In this document: positions 1 to 7,917 of the stretch, piece by piece
Numbering within the stretch: the stretch's first letter is position 1
How the letters are laid out: every line of letters starts with the position of its first letter
Virus record (IMG/VR): IMGVR_UViG_3300025652_000716
Span: 1 to 20,433 of that record
Strand: one strand, 5' to 3'
DNA: 20,433 bases
From: a virus
Notes under the pieces: model-generated
Database searches by the model: none
Told to the model about the DNA's origin: nothing
Seen by the model: only the letters and a program-made list of their open reading frames with translations
Program-made: the position numbers and the translations under genes

Positions 1-1197
1 GCGAGATACCACGACAAAGATGGATTACTTAAAGTAGCACCTAGAAACACTGCACGTTATGGTTACAGATATGACGGATTCAAGTGGGTAGATACTGGAT
101 TAATATTAGAAGGCTCGTCAGCTAACTTAATAACACACTCTCAAGATTTAGTTAATTGGAATCCAACCAGAACTACTCTGACTTCAAATGTTGCCGATAC
201 AACTGCTCCAGACGGATCTAATACAGCAGACAAACTTCTAGAAACTGCCGTTACAGGTGAACACGCTATTATTCGACACGTGGCTGTTCCAAATACTGGT
301 CACGCAACCCTGAGTATTTACGCAAAGGCCGCTGGAAGAAGTGTGTTCGGAATACAAATGTATAATGGTGGTGGCGGTGTAGATGGCAATCCCTTAGCAT
401 ATTTCGATCTCAGCGCAGGGGTAATTAACACTACCAATTCTGCCGTTTTAGACGCTACTATTAGTTATGCGGGTAATGGTTGGTGGAGAATCTCATTAAC
501 TGGTAATATCTCGACTGCTGGAGTAACTGCAAGTTGTTGGATGTATACAAGTAACTCCACTACATATACTGCACACTTAGGAGATGTGACAAAAGGCGTC
601 TATCTATGGGGTGGACAATTAGAACAAAATAGAAGCTTTCCATCTTCTTATATAGACACAGCAGGAACAACTGAATCTAGATCAGCAGACGTTGGAGTAT
701 CTATCAAAAATACTAGAAACGATGATGACGCAGAATTATTTTCAAATATATCGGAATGGTATACTTCTTCAGGTACAATTTACGTTGATTTCAATATGGC
801 AGGTGACACGGTGGGCAATTATGGAAACGTTCTACAGCTTGTTGAAGGCACAAGTATTCGCTCTGGATTTGTTACCACTAACAACGTTAACGGTTTAGGC
901 GGACTTGCTTATCGTGCCCCGAATCTCACGTTTACCTCTGGTTCTGCTGGCACTCTAACATATAACACTGGCATGAAGGCAGCACAAACTACTCCAGACG
1001 GAACTAATTTTATAACATCAGTAAACGGTGCGGCCGCAGTAACAACATCCGCAACAGCAATTACTAAACCTATTTCGCTGTATATTGGCAAAGCGATAAG
1101 CGACAACTACGTTTTTACAGGAACTTACAAGAAAATATCTTATTATCCAGAAAAATTATCTACTGATGAACTGCAAGCACTTACGGAGAATAACTAA
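1..1197 (+). CDS. Tail/adhesin protein with lectin-like C-terminus, 5' end missing
   Basis: The frame is open from base 1, so this is the C-terminal 398 codons of a gene that begins upstream. The GTG at 280 is only an internal valine codon. The visible protein has an early segment (residues about 35-210 of the fragment) with the pattern LILEGSSANLI, then TAPDGSNTADKL, which I know from marine phage structural proteins with carbohydrate-binding-like jelly rolls. A second beta-rich segment (about 250-390) ends in YYPEKLSTDELQALTE, the usual end of concanavalin/LamG-like phage domains. The likely role is a virion surface or tail-fibre protein that contacts the host; that is inference from fold type and from lying beside tail genes. 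Its stop overlaps the next start by one base (TAATG), so the two are probably translationally coupled. Confidence 0.7.
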   Translation, partial: ARYHDKDGLLKVAPRNTARYGYRYDGFKWVDTGLILEGSSANLITHSQDLVNWNPTRTTLTSNVADTTAPDGSNTADKLLETAVTGEHAIIRHVAVPNTGHATLSIYAKAAGRSVFGIQMYNGGGGVDGNPLAYFDLSAGVINTTNSAVLDATISYAGNGWWRISLTGNISTAGVTASCWMYTSNSTTYTAHLGDVTKGVYLWGGQLEQNRSFPSSYIDTAGTTESRSADVGVSIKNTRNDDDAELFSNISEWYTSSGTIYVDFNMAGDTVGNYGNVLQLVEGTSIRSGFVTTNNVNGLGGLAYRAPNLTFTSGSAGTLTYNTGMKAAQTTPDGTNFITSVNGAAAVTTSATAITKPISLYIGKAISDNYVFTGTYKKISYYPEKLSTDELQALTENN

Positions 1198-3680
1198 TGA
1201 GTAAACTTATAGGAACTAATCCGAATCAAGTGTCTACTAATGCTGATTTAGGATCAGCGGCTTTCATGGACAAGAAAGAACTTCTATTGTCTAGAGGATC
1301 AAGTATATCATCTATTGATAAGATAATACAAAGAAATGCTAGTTTTGTTCACATATATGATACTCGAAAAGATTCAGATGGTGGTGCATGGAGAAATCGT
1401 ACACAAAATACTTCGTGGTATAATGAAAGACTGAACACAGCGACACGTGGATCAACTAAAGAGTTTCCTGCTGTTGCCATTCTGATTGCTCACGAAGGTC
1501 TCGGCGGAGGTCTGTCAATATACAACGGAGATGATCCCGATCTTCCGTTTTGGATGAAGTTTGAGAATTATGGCACTGCATGGAATGATACTCTTCTACC
1601 TTTAGCGAGTGGTACTGGATTTCTTGCTAACATCGATGCAGTGAACGGAACTGTATATCTTGGAACGGTTGGTAATGCTCTAGGCTTGATGGCATTTTCC
1701 TTTATAGAAGATATGAGTAGATCCTACTTGAGTGCTAATTTTGGTGGAGTAGATTCTCTACCACTATCTCAAAGAAATGCTAAAAATCATACGTTCAATA
1801 ACGGTGGCACGAATCCAAGAGTGAATGATCTGCCTCAATTGACTAGTAATAGAATCAACGATCTCGCAGTAAAAGTTTTGCCTGATGCTCCCACAGATCA
1901 CAGAACAGGTCTACCTGTGCCCACTATTGCTATGGCAACTGACGGCGGTGTGGATATTATCAAGCATGATGGATCACATGTGTCTCTTCAATCATCAACA
2001 CATTCTAACGCAGGTAAAATAGATTTCACTAAAGAAAATCAGATAGCATTTTATAATAATCCTCATTACTCTTTAGCAGTACAAGATATTCCTGCTGCCA
2101 CTGTTACTGGTTTAGGTGCCATGTATAGTGGCAGTGAGATTAGATATTCATCATACGATGTTACAGGTTATCCTAATTTCGTAGGCGATTCTGGTGCTGG
2201 AAGTCCTGCAAGATTTGTCATGACTCCTAATTTTGGAATAGTCGCAGGTAGTAGTACAGGTCTCACGCAGATACAAAGAGTTCCTAGCGCACCAGCAACA
2301 GGACTAACAAACTACATAACACATAATTTCAACACAGGCTGGATGCCTGGAGCTGTAAAATTTGCGCTTTCAGACACAAAAACAGAGCGTATTTTATCAT
2401 CTCAAATGATTGTAAATCCAAATTTTGCAAGCAACGTAAACAGCTGGAATGCCAACACATCAACACTCTCACGTGATTCAGGATCTAATAGTGCCAAAGT
2501 ATTATCGCCTTCTGGTGGATGGGTTTCTGCTTATCAAGCTATCACAACTGAAGTGGGTAAGATGTATACAGTTTCCGGTGACATACATCCCGTCACCGCA
2601 TTGAACGGTGCCGCTATTCTTACTCAAACATCAGCCACTTTGGGTTTAGGTAGTCTCATATCTAGTCCTATAATTACACATGGCAGTAGCAAAACTAACG
2701 TCACTGTTACATTTTTTGCTACGACTACCACAACTTATATACATCTTCAATCTAAATGTTATGCCGCTAATGAATATGCTCTTTTTGATAATATAGAAGT
2801 GTACGTAGCTGAAGCCGACCGAAGTAGGTTTTTATCCACTGATCGTAGAGGCGCTCAAGTACTAGGAACTCTGAAAAAAGAAGAGGTTGCTCCTGGCGCT
2901 GATCTAGTAGCGTATAGCGGTTTTAGTTCATCATCAGCAACAGCAATACATCAACCATATAACTCAGAATTAGATTTTGGTACAGGCGACATGTGCATTA
3001 TGTTTTGGATAAAAACGTCTAGAACTTCTGGATATGCTGATATTGTTGGAAGAGGATCACAGGGTGATACTAGCTGGCAAGGCAGTAAGGTGGGCTCATG
3101 GTTCTTACAAATGGTACCTGCGAATCCTGGTCCCAGAAGCTTTGATTTTTATTATAGATACGGTAGTACATTAGGCTCTTTCAGTTCTACTAAATGTCTT
3201 CCAATTGATGTGTGGACTCAAGTTGTACTTCGAAAAAATGGATCAACTGCTGAATACTTCTTTGATGGTATTCTTGCGGGATCAACGACTTCTCTGACAC
3301 AGACTTTGACTATATCTAGTCCAGACAATCAAGATAAGTTGCGAATAGGTTGGCAAGGCGCATCTTATAATTTTCCATCAGAAACGGAAAGCATTGCATT
3401 GATGAGGATATCTTCAACAGCACCCACTGGTGAGCAAATCAAAAAAATGTACAATGATGAAAAACACTTATTCAGAGAGAACGCAAAGTGTACAATGTAT
3501 AGTCCAAACAATAATAACTATGGAATAAACGGACTGGATTATGATGATGACACGGGTTTAATTCATGCTGGCACAACTGAAGGTAGATCGATATTTCGTG
3601 GTCTAGAACGCATAGGTAATACAACAAACCCAGTAGCGGTGGGCATTAGCGCATCTAACGGTATGGTAATAGAGGACTAG
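1197..3680 (+). CDS. Large tail-fibre/adhesin-like protein with LamG-like domain
   Basis: An 827-residue protein. The N-terminus (about 1-30: IGTNPNQVSTNADLGSAAF) resembles the short lead seen in many marine phage fibre proteins and may be the virion-attachment end. Residues about 402-540 (NPNFASNVNSWN, then YQAITTEVGKMYTVSGDI) look like a CBM4/9-type jelly roll. Residues about 570-745 look like a LamG/concanavalin-A-like domain (ELDFGTGDMCIMFWIKT, then FFDGILAG, then LRIGWQG). A tail segment follows (MYNDEKHLFRENAKCTMY). No signal peptide, membrane helix or catalytic motif is visible. The likely role is receptor or polysaccharide binding on the virion; domain calls rest on pattern memory. 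It starts within the stop of the preceding gene, and the following gene starts two bases after its stop, so it belongs to the same transcription unit. Confidence 0.7.
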   Translation: MSKLIGTNPNQVSTNADLGSAAFMDKKELLLSRGSSISSIDKIIQRNASFVHIYDTRKDSDGGAWRNRTQNTSWYNERLNTATRGSTKEFPAVAILIAHEGLGGGLSIYNGDDPDLPFWMKFENYGTAWNDTLLPLASGTGFLANIDAVNGTVYLGTVGNALGLMAFSFIEDMSRSYLSANFGGVDSLPLSQRNAKNHTFNNGGTNPRVNDLPQLTSNRINDLAVKVLPDAPTDHRTGLPVPTIAMATDGGVDIIKHDGSHVSLQSSTHSNAGKIDFTKENQIAFYNNPHYSLAVQDIPAATVTGLGAMYSGSEIRYSSYDVTGYPNFVGDSGAGSPARFVMTPNFGIVAGSSTGLTQIQRVPSAPATGLTNYITHNFNTGWMPGAVKFALSDTKTERILSSQMIVNPNFASNVNSWNANTSTLSRDSGSNSAKVLSPSGGWVSAYQAITTEVGKMYTVSGDIHPVTALNGAAILTQTSATLGLGSLISSPIITHGSSKTNVTVTFFATTTTTYIHLQSKCYAANEYALFDNIEVYVAEADRSRFLSTDRRGAQVLGTLKKEEVAPGADLVAYSGFSSSSATAIHQPYNSELDFGTGDMCIMFWIKTSRTSGYADIVGRGSQGDTSWQGSKVGSWFLQMVPANPGPRSFDFYYRYGSTLGSFSSTKCLPIDVWTQVVLRKNGSTAEYFFDGILAGSTTSLTQTLTISSPDNQDKLRIGWQGASYNFPSETESIALMRISSTAPTGEQIKKMYNDEKHLFRENAKCTMYSPNNNNYGINGLDYDDDTGLIHAGTTEGRSIFRGLERIGNTTNPVAVGISASNGMVIED

Positions 3681-3682
3681 AC

Positions 3683-4237
3683 ATGACAGTATTTGTAAAT
3701 AAACCAGAAATAAATATTCGTGAGAAGTTGAATGAACTTGACTACACACATGTTCCTTATGAAAAAATGCCTGCAGGTAGTACAATTCAAACTGTAAGCG
3801 AGACGTATAATACCAGAATCGCAACTGGAAGCACAACTTTTGTATCTACTGGATTTTATGTAGAAATATCACCTAGATTTGAAAGCAGTAAGATTCTCGT
3901 ATCTGTATTGACTTCAGGTAATAATAACAATTCTGTTGGTCATGATCTATTTGCTACGTTGTTTCGAATAACCGATAGCGGATACGGTGGATCTCAAAAT
4001 TTGAACTTAGGTCACGCCAGTTATGGTTTCACTGGACTAAGAACAAACTCAGCGGCGAGCGGTATAAATAATAGACTAGAAGCAGGTATATGTATGGGAT
4101 ATATTGATTCTCCTAACACAACAGGCACAGTAAAATATGAAGTTTGGTTTAGATCAGAAGCTACTGCAACGTCTGTTGAAATTCCTCAACTTGTTGGTCA
4201 CCTAACAAGCATAACAGCACAGGAGATAAAGCAATGA
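3683..4237 (+). CDS. Small beta-rich virion/tail protein, unknown exact role
   Basis: A 184-residue protein. The N-terminal 40 residues (INIREKLNELDYTHVPYEKMPAGSTIQTVSETY) followed by alternating short hydrophobic and polar stretches (TTFVSTGFYVEISPRFESSKILVSV) match a type often seen next to fibre genes in marine T4-like phages, usually annotated as hypothetical structural protein. Glycine and asparagine rich loops and no helix-forming stretches suggest a jelly-roll or similar beta fold. It starts two bases after the stop of the 827-residue protein and its stop overlaps the next start by four bases (ATGA), so it is made together with the adhesins. A fibre tip or accessory virion protein is likely but unproven. 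An exact TATAAATA lies inside it at 4063-4070. Confidence 0.6.
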   Translation: MTVFVNKPEINIREKLNELDYTHVPYEKMPAGSTIQTVSETYNTRIATGSTTFVSTGFYVEISPRFESSKILVSVLTSGNNNNSVGHDLFATLFRITDSGYGGSQNLNLGHASYGFTGLRTNSAASGINNRLEAGICMGYIDSPNTTGTVKYEVWFRSEATATSVEIPQLVGHLTSITAQEIKQ

Positions 4238-4908
4238 GTATAGCAAAAGCATTACTAGAACTGACTCCAGGTGCAAAATGGGTTATAAGAGATGATGTTA
4301 TTATTGACTGGATGGATACTGAGCAGACTCAACCAACACAAGAAGAGATTGTTCAGAAGATTGCTGAGATAGAGTACACAGAAGAAGTAGAAGCTTATAA
4401 AGAAGTAAGAGCCAAAACATATCCTGTTATGTCTGAACAATTAGACAAGATTTTTCATGAAGGCATTGATGCATGGAAAGCAGACATTCAAGCGATTAAA
4501 GATGCTCATCCTAAAGCTGTTATAGATAATGATACATTAGAAGCCAGGAAGAGTCAAGCATTATTTGATCACCAGTTACAGGAATATACTAAAGCACGGT
4601 CACGACTTGCTCAATATCAAGTTGCACTTGGACGTGAAGAAGTAACTGAAACCGAAGATACTCTTGATCAGATATACAACGAAGAAACTGGCGAGATGGA
4701 TTATGTAACACGTGACGTAGTTACTGTATCGAATATTGAACCAGTTGACGCCACAATAGACGTTGTTGCGTATAACAATGACAAGGTTGCTACAACAACT
4801 ACAATTGAGAATCCTTTGATTACGCAAGACAAAACTCAACGTGCAGAAGCACAAGCTATCGTAGATGCAACACCTTCGACTGTTGTGGACGCTTACAACG
4901 CTTTATAA
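4234..4908 (+). CDS. XkdW-like tail-fibre-assembly type protein
   Basis: A 224-residue protein. The start (LTPGAKWVIRDDVIIDWMD, then QEEIVQKIAEIEYTEEVEAYKEVRAKTYP) and the following YPVMSEQLDKIFHEGIDAWKADI with KDAHPK resemble the XkdW/tail-fibre-assembly-like proteins that commonly follow fibre genes in marine phages. In those families the YPxxxEQLDxxxH stretch is the most conserved part. Residues about 95-145 are charged and probably helical, and the C-terminal third is rich in threonine, valine and asparagine and is not recognised. By position it may help fold or attach the adhesins encoded upstream. The four-base ATGA overlap with the preceding gene suggests coupled translation. Its stop codon lies inside the late promoter motif of gp13. 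The family assignment is moderate; a chaperone role is inference. Confidence 0.55.
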   Translation: MSIAKALLELTPGAKWVIRDDVIIDWMDTEQTQPTQEEIVQKIAEIEYTEEVEAYKEVRAKTYPVMSEQLDKIFHEGIDAWKADIQAIKDAHPKAVIDNDTLEARKSQALFDHQLQEYTKARSRLAQYQVALGREEVTETEDTLDQIYNEETGEMDYVTRDVVTVSNIEPVDATIDVVAYNNDKVATTTTIENPLITQDKTQRAEAQAIVDATPSTVVDAYNAL

Positions 4909-4911
4909 ATA
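4904..4911 (+). promoter_or_regulatory. T4-type late promoter for gp13
   Basis: Exact TATAAATA, the consensus recognised by the T4 late sigma factor gp55. It ends 30 bases before the gp13 ATG and overlaps the stop codon of the preceding gene. It would start a transcript covering gp13 to gp17. Confidence 0.75.
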
Positions 4912-4930
4912 GTTATAGCAATCTAACTAT
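4909..4930. repeat. Inverted repeat in gp13 promoter/leader
   Basis: Perfect 7-bp arms ATAGTTA (4909-4915) and TAACTAT (4924-4930) with an 8-base loop. The left arm overlaps the end of the late promoter box and the right arm ends just before GGGA, the likely gp13 ribosome binding site. If transcription starts about 6 bases after the box, only part of the hairpin would be in RNA, so a DNA-level role or chance is possible. Confidence 0.4.
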
Positions 4931-4941
4931 GGGAAATAGAA

Positions 4942-5685
4942 ATGGCACAGCCGACTACAAGAACAGAATTTACAGAATGGTGCTTACGAAAGTTAGGTAA
5001 ACCAGTCATTGAGATCAATGTTGATCAAGATCAAGCACAAGATCGTATTGACGAGGCATTGTCATATTACTGGGATTATCATTTCGATGGTACTGAAAGA
5101 ACATTTTTCAAGCACCAAATCACTCAAAACGATAAGACGAATCAGTACATAACTGTACCTGAGAACGTTATCGGAGTAATCAATCTATTTCCAGTAGGAT
5201 CAAGTATCACTGCAAGTACAGGTATGTTTAATGTTCAGTACCAATTCGTATTGAATAACATACATGACATGGTCAATTATAACTTAACCAACTACTTCAT
5301 GTCAATGCAAAACTTGCAATTTATGGAAGAAATATTAGTTGGTATGCAACCAATTCGATACAACAGACACGTTAATAGACTGTTTATCGATACAGACTGG
5401 GATAGACTTGTTATTGGTGAATACATCGTAGCAGAGTGCTATAAGGTTATTGATCCAACTACGTACTCAGATGTATTCAAAGACCGCTGGTTGCAAAATT
5501 ATGCGACAGCGAAGATCAAGTATCAGTGGGGCAGTAATTTAACAAAATTCAATGGCATGACTTTGCCTGGTAACATTCAGTTCAGCGGAGAGCAGATTTT
5601 AAATGACGCACGTGATGAAATAGCGAAGTTAGAAGAAGAGATGATCTCCTCTTACTCTCTTCCTGTTATTGACATGATAGGATAA
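4942..5685 (+). CDS. 13: Neck protein gp13 (head completion)
   Basis: A 247-residue protein with the strong gp13 pattern TRTEFTEWCLRKLGKPVIEINVD, then RIDEALSYYWDYHFDGTERTFFKHQI, characteristic of gp13 in T4-like cyanophages and relatives. In T4, gp13 and gp14 close the portal vertex after packaging so the tail can join. T4 gp13 is about 309 residues, so this form is shorter, as in other marine members. The ATG at 4942 is preceded by GGGA at 4931-4934; an upstream ATG at 4929 is out of frame. It is the first gene after an exact late promoter box and is followed five bases later by gp14, matching T4 order. Identification is firm; the function is taken from T4. Confidence 0.9.
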   Translation: MAQPTTRTEFTEWCLRKLGKPVIEINVDQDQAQDRIDEALSYYWDYHFDGTERTFFKHQITQNDKTNQYITVPENVIGVINLFPVGSSITASTGMFNVQYQFVLNNIHDMVNYNLTNYFMSMQNLQFMEEILVGMQPIRYNRHVNRLFIDTDWDRLVIGEYIVAECYKVIDPTTYSDVFKDRWLQNYATAKIKYQWGSNLTKFNGMTLPGNIQFSGEQILNDARDEIAKLEEEMISSYSLPVIDMIG

Positions 5686-5690
5686 AAACT

Positions 5691-6686
5691 GTGGCTAAAA
5701 ACTACTATTTCGAAAACTACGAGAACTCGATGGAGCAATCGCTCATCGATGATTTGGTCGTGGAATCAATAAAAATATACGGAATAGATACGATGTTTTT
5801 GCCTAGAACGATAGGCGCAAAAGACGATATTCTGAACGAAGATGATTTGCCTATTTACGAAGACGCATACGAAACTGAAATGTATGTTAAGAACGTAGAT
5901 GGGTTTGAGGGCGAAGGAGACTTTCTATCTAAGTTCGGATTACAGATCAGAGACTCGATTACTCTTACGATAGCAAAAACTACGTATGAGCAAGAGGTTG
6001 GCGTACATACAGAGATTAATAGACCACGTGAGGGAGATATTATCTATCTTCCTTTGAATCGAAAGATGTTTGTCATTCAACACGTAGAACACGAATCAAT
6101 CTTTTATCAGATGGGATCATTGCAGACATACGATTTGAGATGTGAACTATACGAATATAGCGGTGAGAGATTTGACACTGGCTTACCTTACTTAGACGAT
6201 CAGTTTAAAGATGAGAACTTGTTTATTGATAGCGCCGGAACAACGTTTACAGTAGAAGTTCGAAGTAGCGTGTTTCATATGATAGACACTGATGCGAGAG
6301 GCGATCTTGTGAGTACGCCTAAACTTGAAGCAAGAGTAGACGAGAAGATAATTTTTGACCAGTCACACGCATCAAATACTAATTATCCGTTAAGAATATA
6401 CACAACGACATCACCCAATACTGGTACAGAGATTACGACTGGAGTGACAATCACTGGTACACCAGGAGTAGATGGACTAGTGACATATATGCCCACAGCA
6501 ACAGGAACGTTTTATTACATCAATCCTACAACTATAGGAATGGGCGAAACTGTTACGGTAGAAGCATCTAAACTACAAAGTGTAGAGACTTATGACTCGA
6601 TTGCTGACAATACAACTATTGAATCGTTTGCTGATAACATTGTTGATTTTAGTCAGAGCAACCCATTTGGGGAGGATAACTTCTAA
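5691..6686 (+). CDS. 14: Neck protein gp14 with inserted cupredoxin-like domain
   Basis: A 331-residue protein starting with GTG, with AGGA at 5679-5682 eight bases upstream. Residues 1-185 carry the gp14 pattern (NYYFENYENSMEQSLIDDLV, then DTMFLPRT, then the acidic EDDLPIYEDAYETEMYVKNV), and the last residues ADNIVDFSQSNPFGE match the usual gp14 end. T4 gp14 is about 256 residues; the excess sits between about 188 and 290. That segment reads IFDQSHASNTNYPLRI, TGTEITTGVTITGTPG, FYYINPTTIGMG, very like the cupredoxin-like domain common in marine phage structural proteins. The usual Cys and His metal ligands appear replaced (N278, T281, Y232), with only M284 kept. Role by homology: neck completion with gp13. 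The stop overlaps the gp15 start by one base. Confidence 0.88.
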   Translation: MAKNYYFENYENSMEQSLIDDLVVESIKIYGIDTMFLPRTIGAKDDILNEDDLPIYEDAYETEMYVKNVDGFEGEGDFLSKFGLQIRDSITLTIAKTTYEQEVGVHTEINRPREGDIIYLPLNRKMFVIQHVEHESIFYQMGSLQTYDLRCELYEYSGERFDTGLPYLDDQFKDENLFIDSAGTTFTVEVRSSVFHMIDTDARGDLVSTPKLEARVDEKIIFDQSHASNTNYPLRIYTTTSPNTGTEITTGVTITGTPGVDGLVTYMPTATGTFYYINPTTIGMGETVTVEASKLQSVETYDSIADNTTIESFADNIVDFSQSNPFGEDNF

Positions 6687-7483
6687 TGTTCGGTCAACAC
6701 TTTTATAACGAATCAACACGTAGATATGTTGCTGTATTTGGCACACTGTTTAATGATATTCAGATAGGTCGCAGTAATAACGCAGGCACTGAAATACAGC
6801 GAATGACTGTACCAATTAACTATGCGCCAGCGCAGAAGTTGCTTGCGAGATTAGAAGGCGATCCAAACCTAGATAAGCCCGCTATTACTCTACCTCGTAT
6901 GTCATTCGAGATTATGGGCATGAACTATAATCCATCACGTAAAGTTGGATCTCTTGTGAGACAAACAAAGTCTATATCAACAGATGACGGTAATGTGTTG
7001 AATCTATATAGTCCTGCTCCGTATGATATCGACTTTCAGTTGAATATAATGACAAAGTACACTGAGGATGGCACAAAGATTCTAGAGCAAATTCTACCTT
7101 TCTTTAAGCCTGACGTAACTGTTAGTGTTAAGATGATTGATAACATGGACTTCTACGTAGATATTCCTGTTGTTTTGCAGAGTGTGACTACAGAAGACTC
7201 GTATGAAGGAGATTTTGAGACTAGAAGAGTTCTAATGTGGACATTAAACTTTCAGATGAAGGCATTTTACTTTGGACCAACGACTAATAAGAGAATAATT
7301 AAGTTCGTTGACAATAATATATATACTAATACAACGGCTACAGTTGCCGAAGAGCAAGTGAATGTGCAACCTGGTTTGACCTCTGGTGGTCAACCAACTA
7401 CAAAGATTGCTGATTCTGTCGCATACTCAGATATTAACATTGACGATAATTGGGCAGAGATAGTACAAATATTGGATGCTTAA
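6686..7483 (+). CDS. 15: Tail completion / sheath stabiliser gp15
   Basis: A 265-residue protein, close to T4 gp15 (272). It begins FGQHFYNESTRRYVAVFGTLFNDIQIGR and has QRMTVPINYAPAQKLLARLE, PAITLPRMSFEIMGMNYNPSRK and LYSPAPYDIDFQLNIMTKYTEDG. This is the recognisable gp15 series in T4-like phages. In T4, gp15 forms a hexameric ring on the head-proximal end of the tail, capping the last sheath disc and binding the neck. Position between gp14 and gp16 is the T4 position. Its ATG overlaps the gp14 stop by one base. A GGGGAGG at 6669-6675 gives a good ribosome binding site 10 bases upstream. No insertion or truncation is visible. Confidence 0.92.
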   Translation: MFGQHFYNESTRRYVAVFGTLFNDIQIGRSNNAGTEIQRMTVPINYAPAQKLLARLEGDPNLDKPAITLPRMSFEIMGMNYNPSRKVGSLVRQTKSISTDDGNVLNLYSPAPYDIDFQLNIMTKYTEDGTKILEQILPFFKPDVTVSVKMIDNMDFYVDIPVVLQSVTTEDSYEGDFETRRVLMWTLNFQMKAFYFGPTTNKRIIKFVDNNIYTNTTATVAEEQVNVQPGLTSGGQPTTKIADSVAYSDINIDDNWAEIVQILDA

Positions 7484-7484
7484 C

Positions 7485-7916
7485 ATGATTAAAGATGATA
7501 TTAGTAATAGCTTAGGTCTAGAGCCTTTGCAAAGTTTGAATGAGGGAGAAGGTGAATTGGTAGTTCCTAAGAAGAGTGAACTAGCAGAAATCAAGCCTGT
7601 CGATGATAAAGTTGACAGAGACTATGATTATGCTAGAACTAACTTCTACAATATCATTGAAACCGGCACGGAAGCACTAGAACAAATGTTAGATGTCGCT
7701 AAAGCATCAGAGCATCCTCGTGCTTATGAAGTGGTATCTACGATTATGAAAACATTAGTTGACGCAAACAAAGATTTAGTCTCTATGTCAACGAAGAAGC
7801 AAGAAAGCGAAGAAGTGAAGAATCCTAGCGAGAATGGAGTACATAACAACAACTTGTTCGTTGGCTCTACGGCTGAACTTCAACAGTTACTAAAAGATAT
7901 GAGAAGCAGTGAATAA
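7485..7916 (+). CDS. 16: Small terminase subunit gp16
   Basis: A 143-residue protein beginning MIKDDISNSLGLEPL, the usual start of gp16 in T4-like marine phages. I chose the ATG at 7485, one base after the gp15 stop, over the in-frame ATG at 7476, which would add only MLN and overlap gp15; TTGGA at 7472-7476 is a modest ribosome binding site for 7485. Residues about 40-110 (DYDYARTNFYNIIETGTEALEQMLDVAKASEHPRAYEVV, written here in shortened form as YARTNFYNIIETG and SEHPRAYEVVSTIMK) form the conserved helical core that oligomerises in T4 gp16. It recognises concatemeric DNA and regulates gp17. It lies directly before gp17, as expected. Length is slightly below T4 gp16 (164). Confidence 0.88.
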   Translation: MIKDDISNSLGLEPLQSLNEGEGELVVPKKSELAEIKPVDDKVDRDYDYARTNFYNIIETGTEALEQMLDVAKASEHPRAYEVVSTIMKTLVDANKDLVSMSTKKQESEEVKNPSENGVHNNNLFVGSTAELQQLLKDMRSSE

Positions 7917-7917
7917 T

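Noticed and set aside
280-1197. GTG start at 280 for a 305-residue protein
   Set aside because: The same frame is open back to base 1 and codes for a recognisable lectin-like segment, so the GTG is an internal valine codon of a truncated gene.
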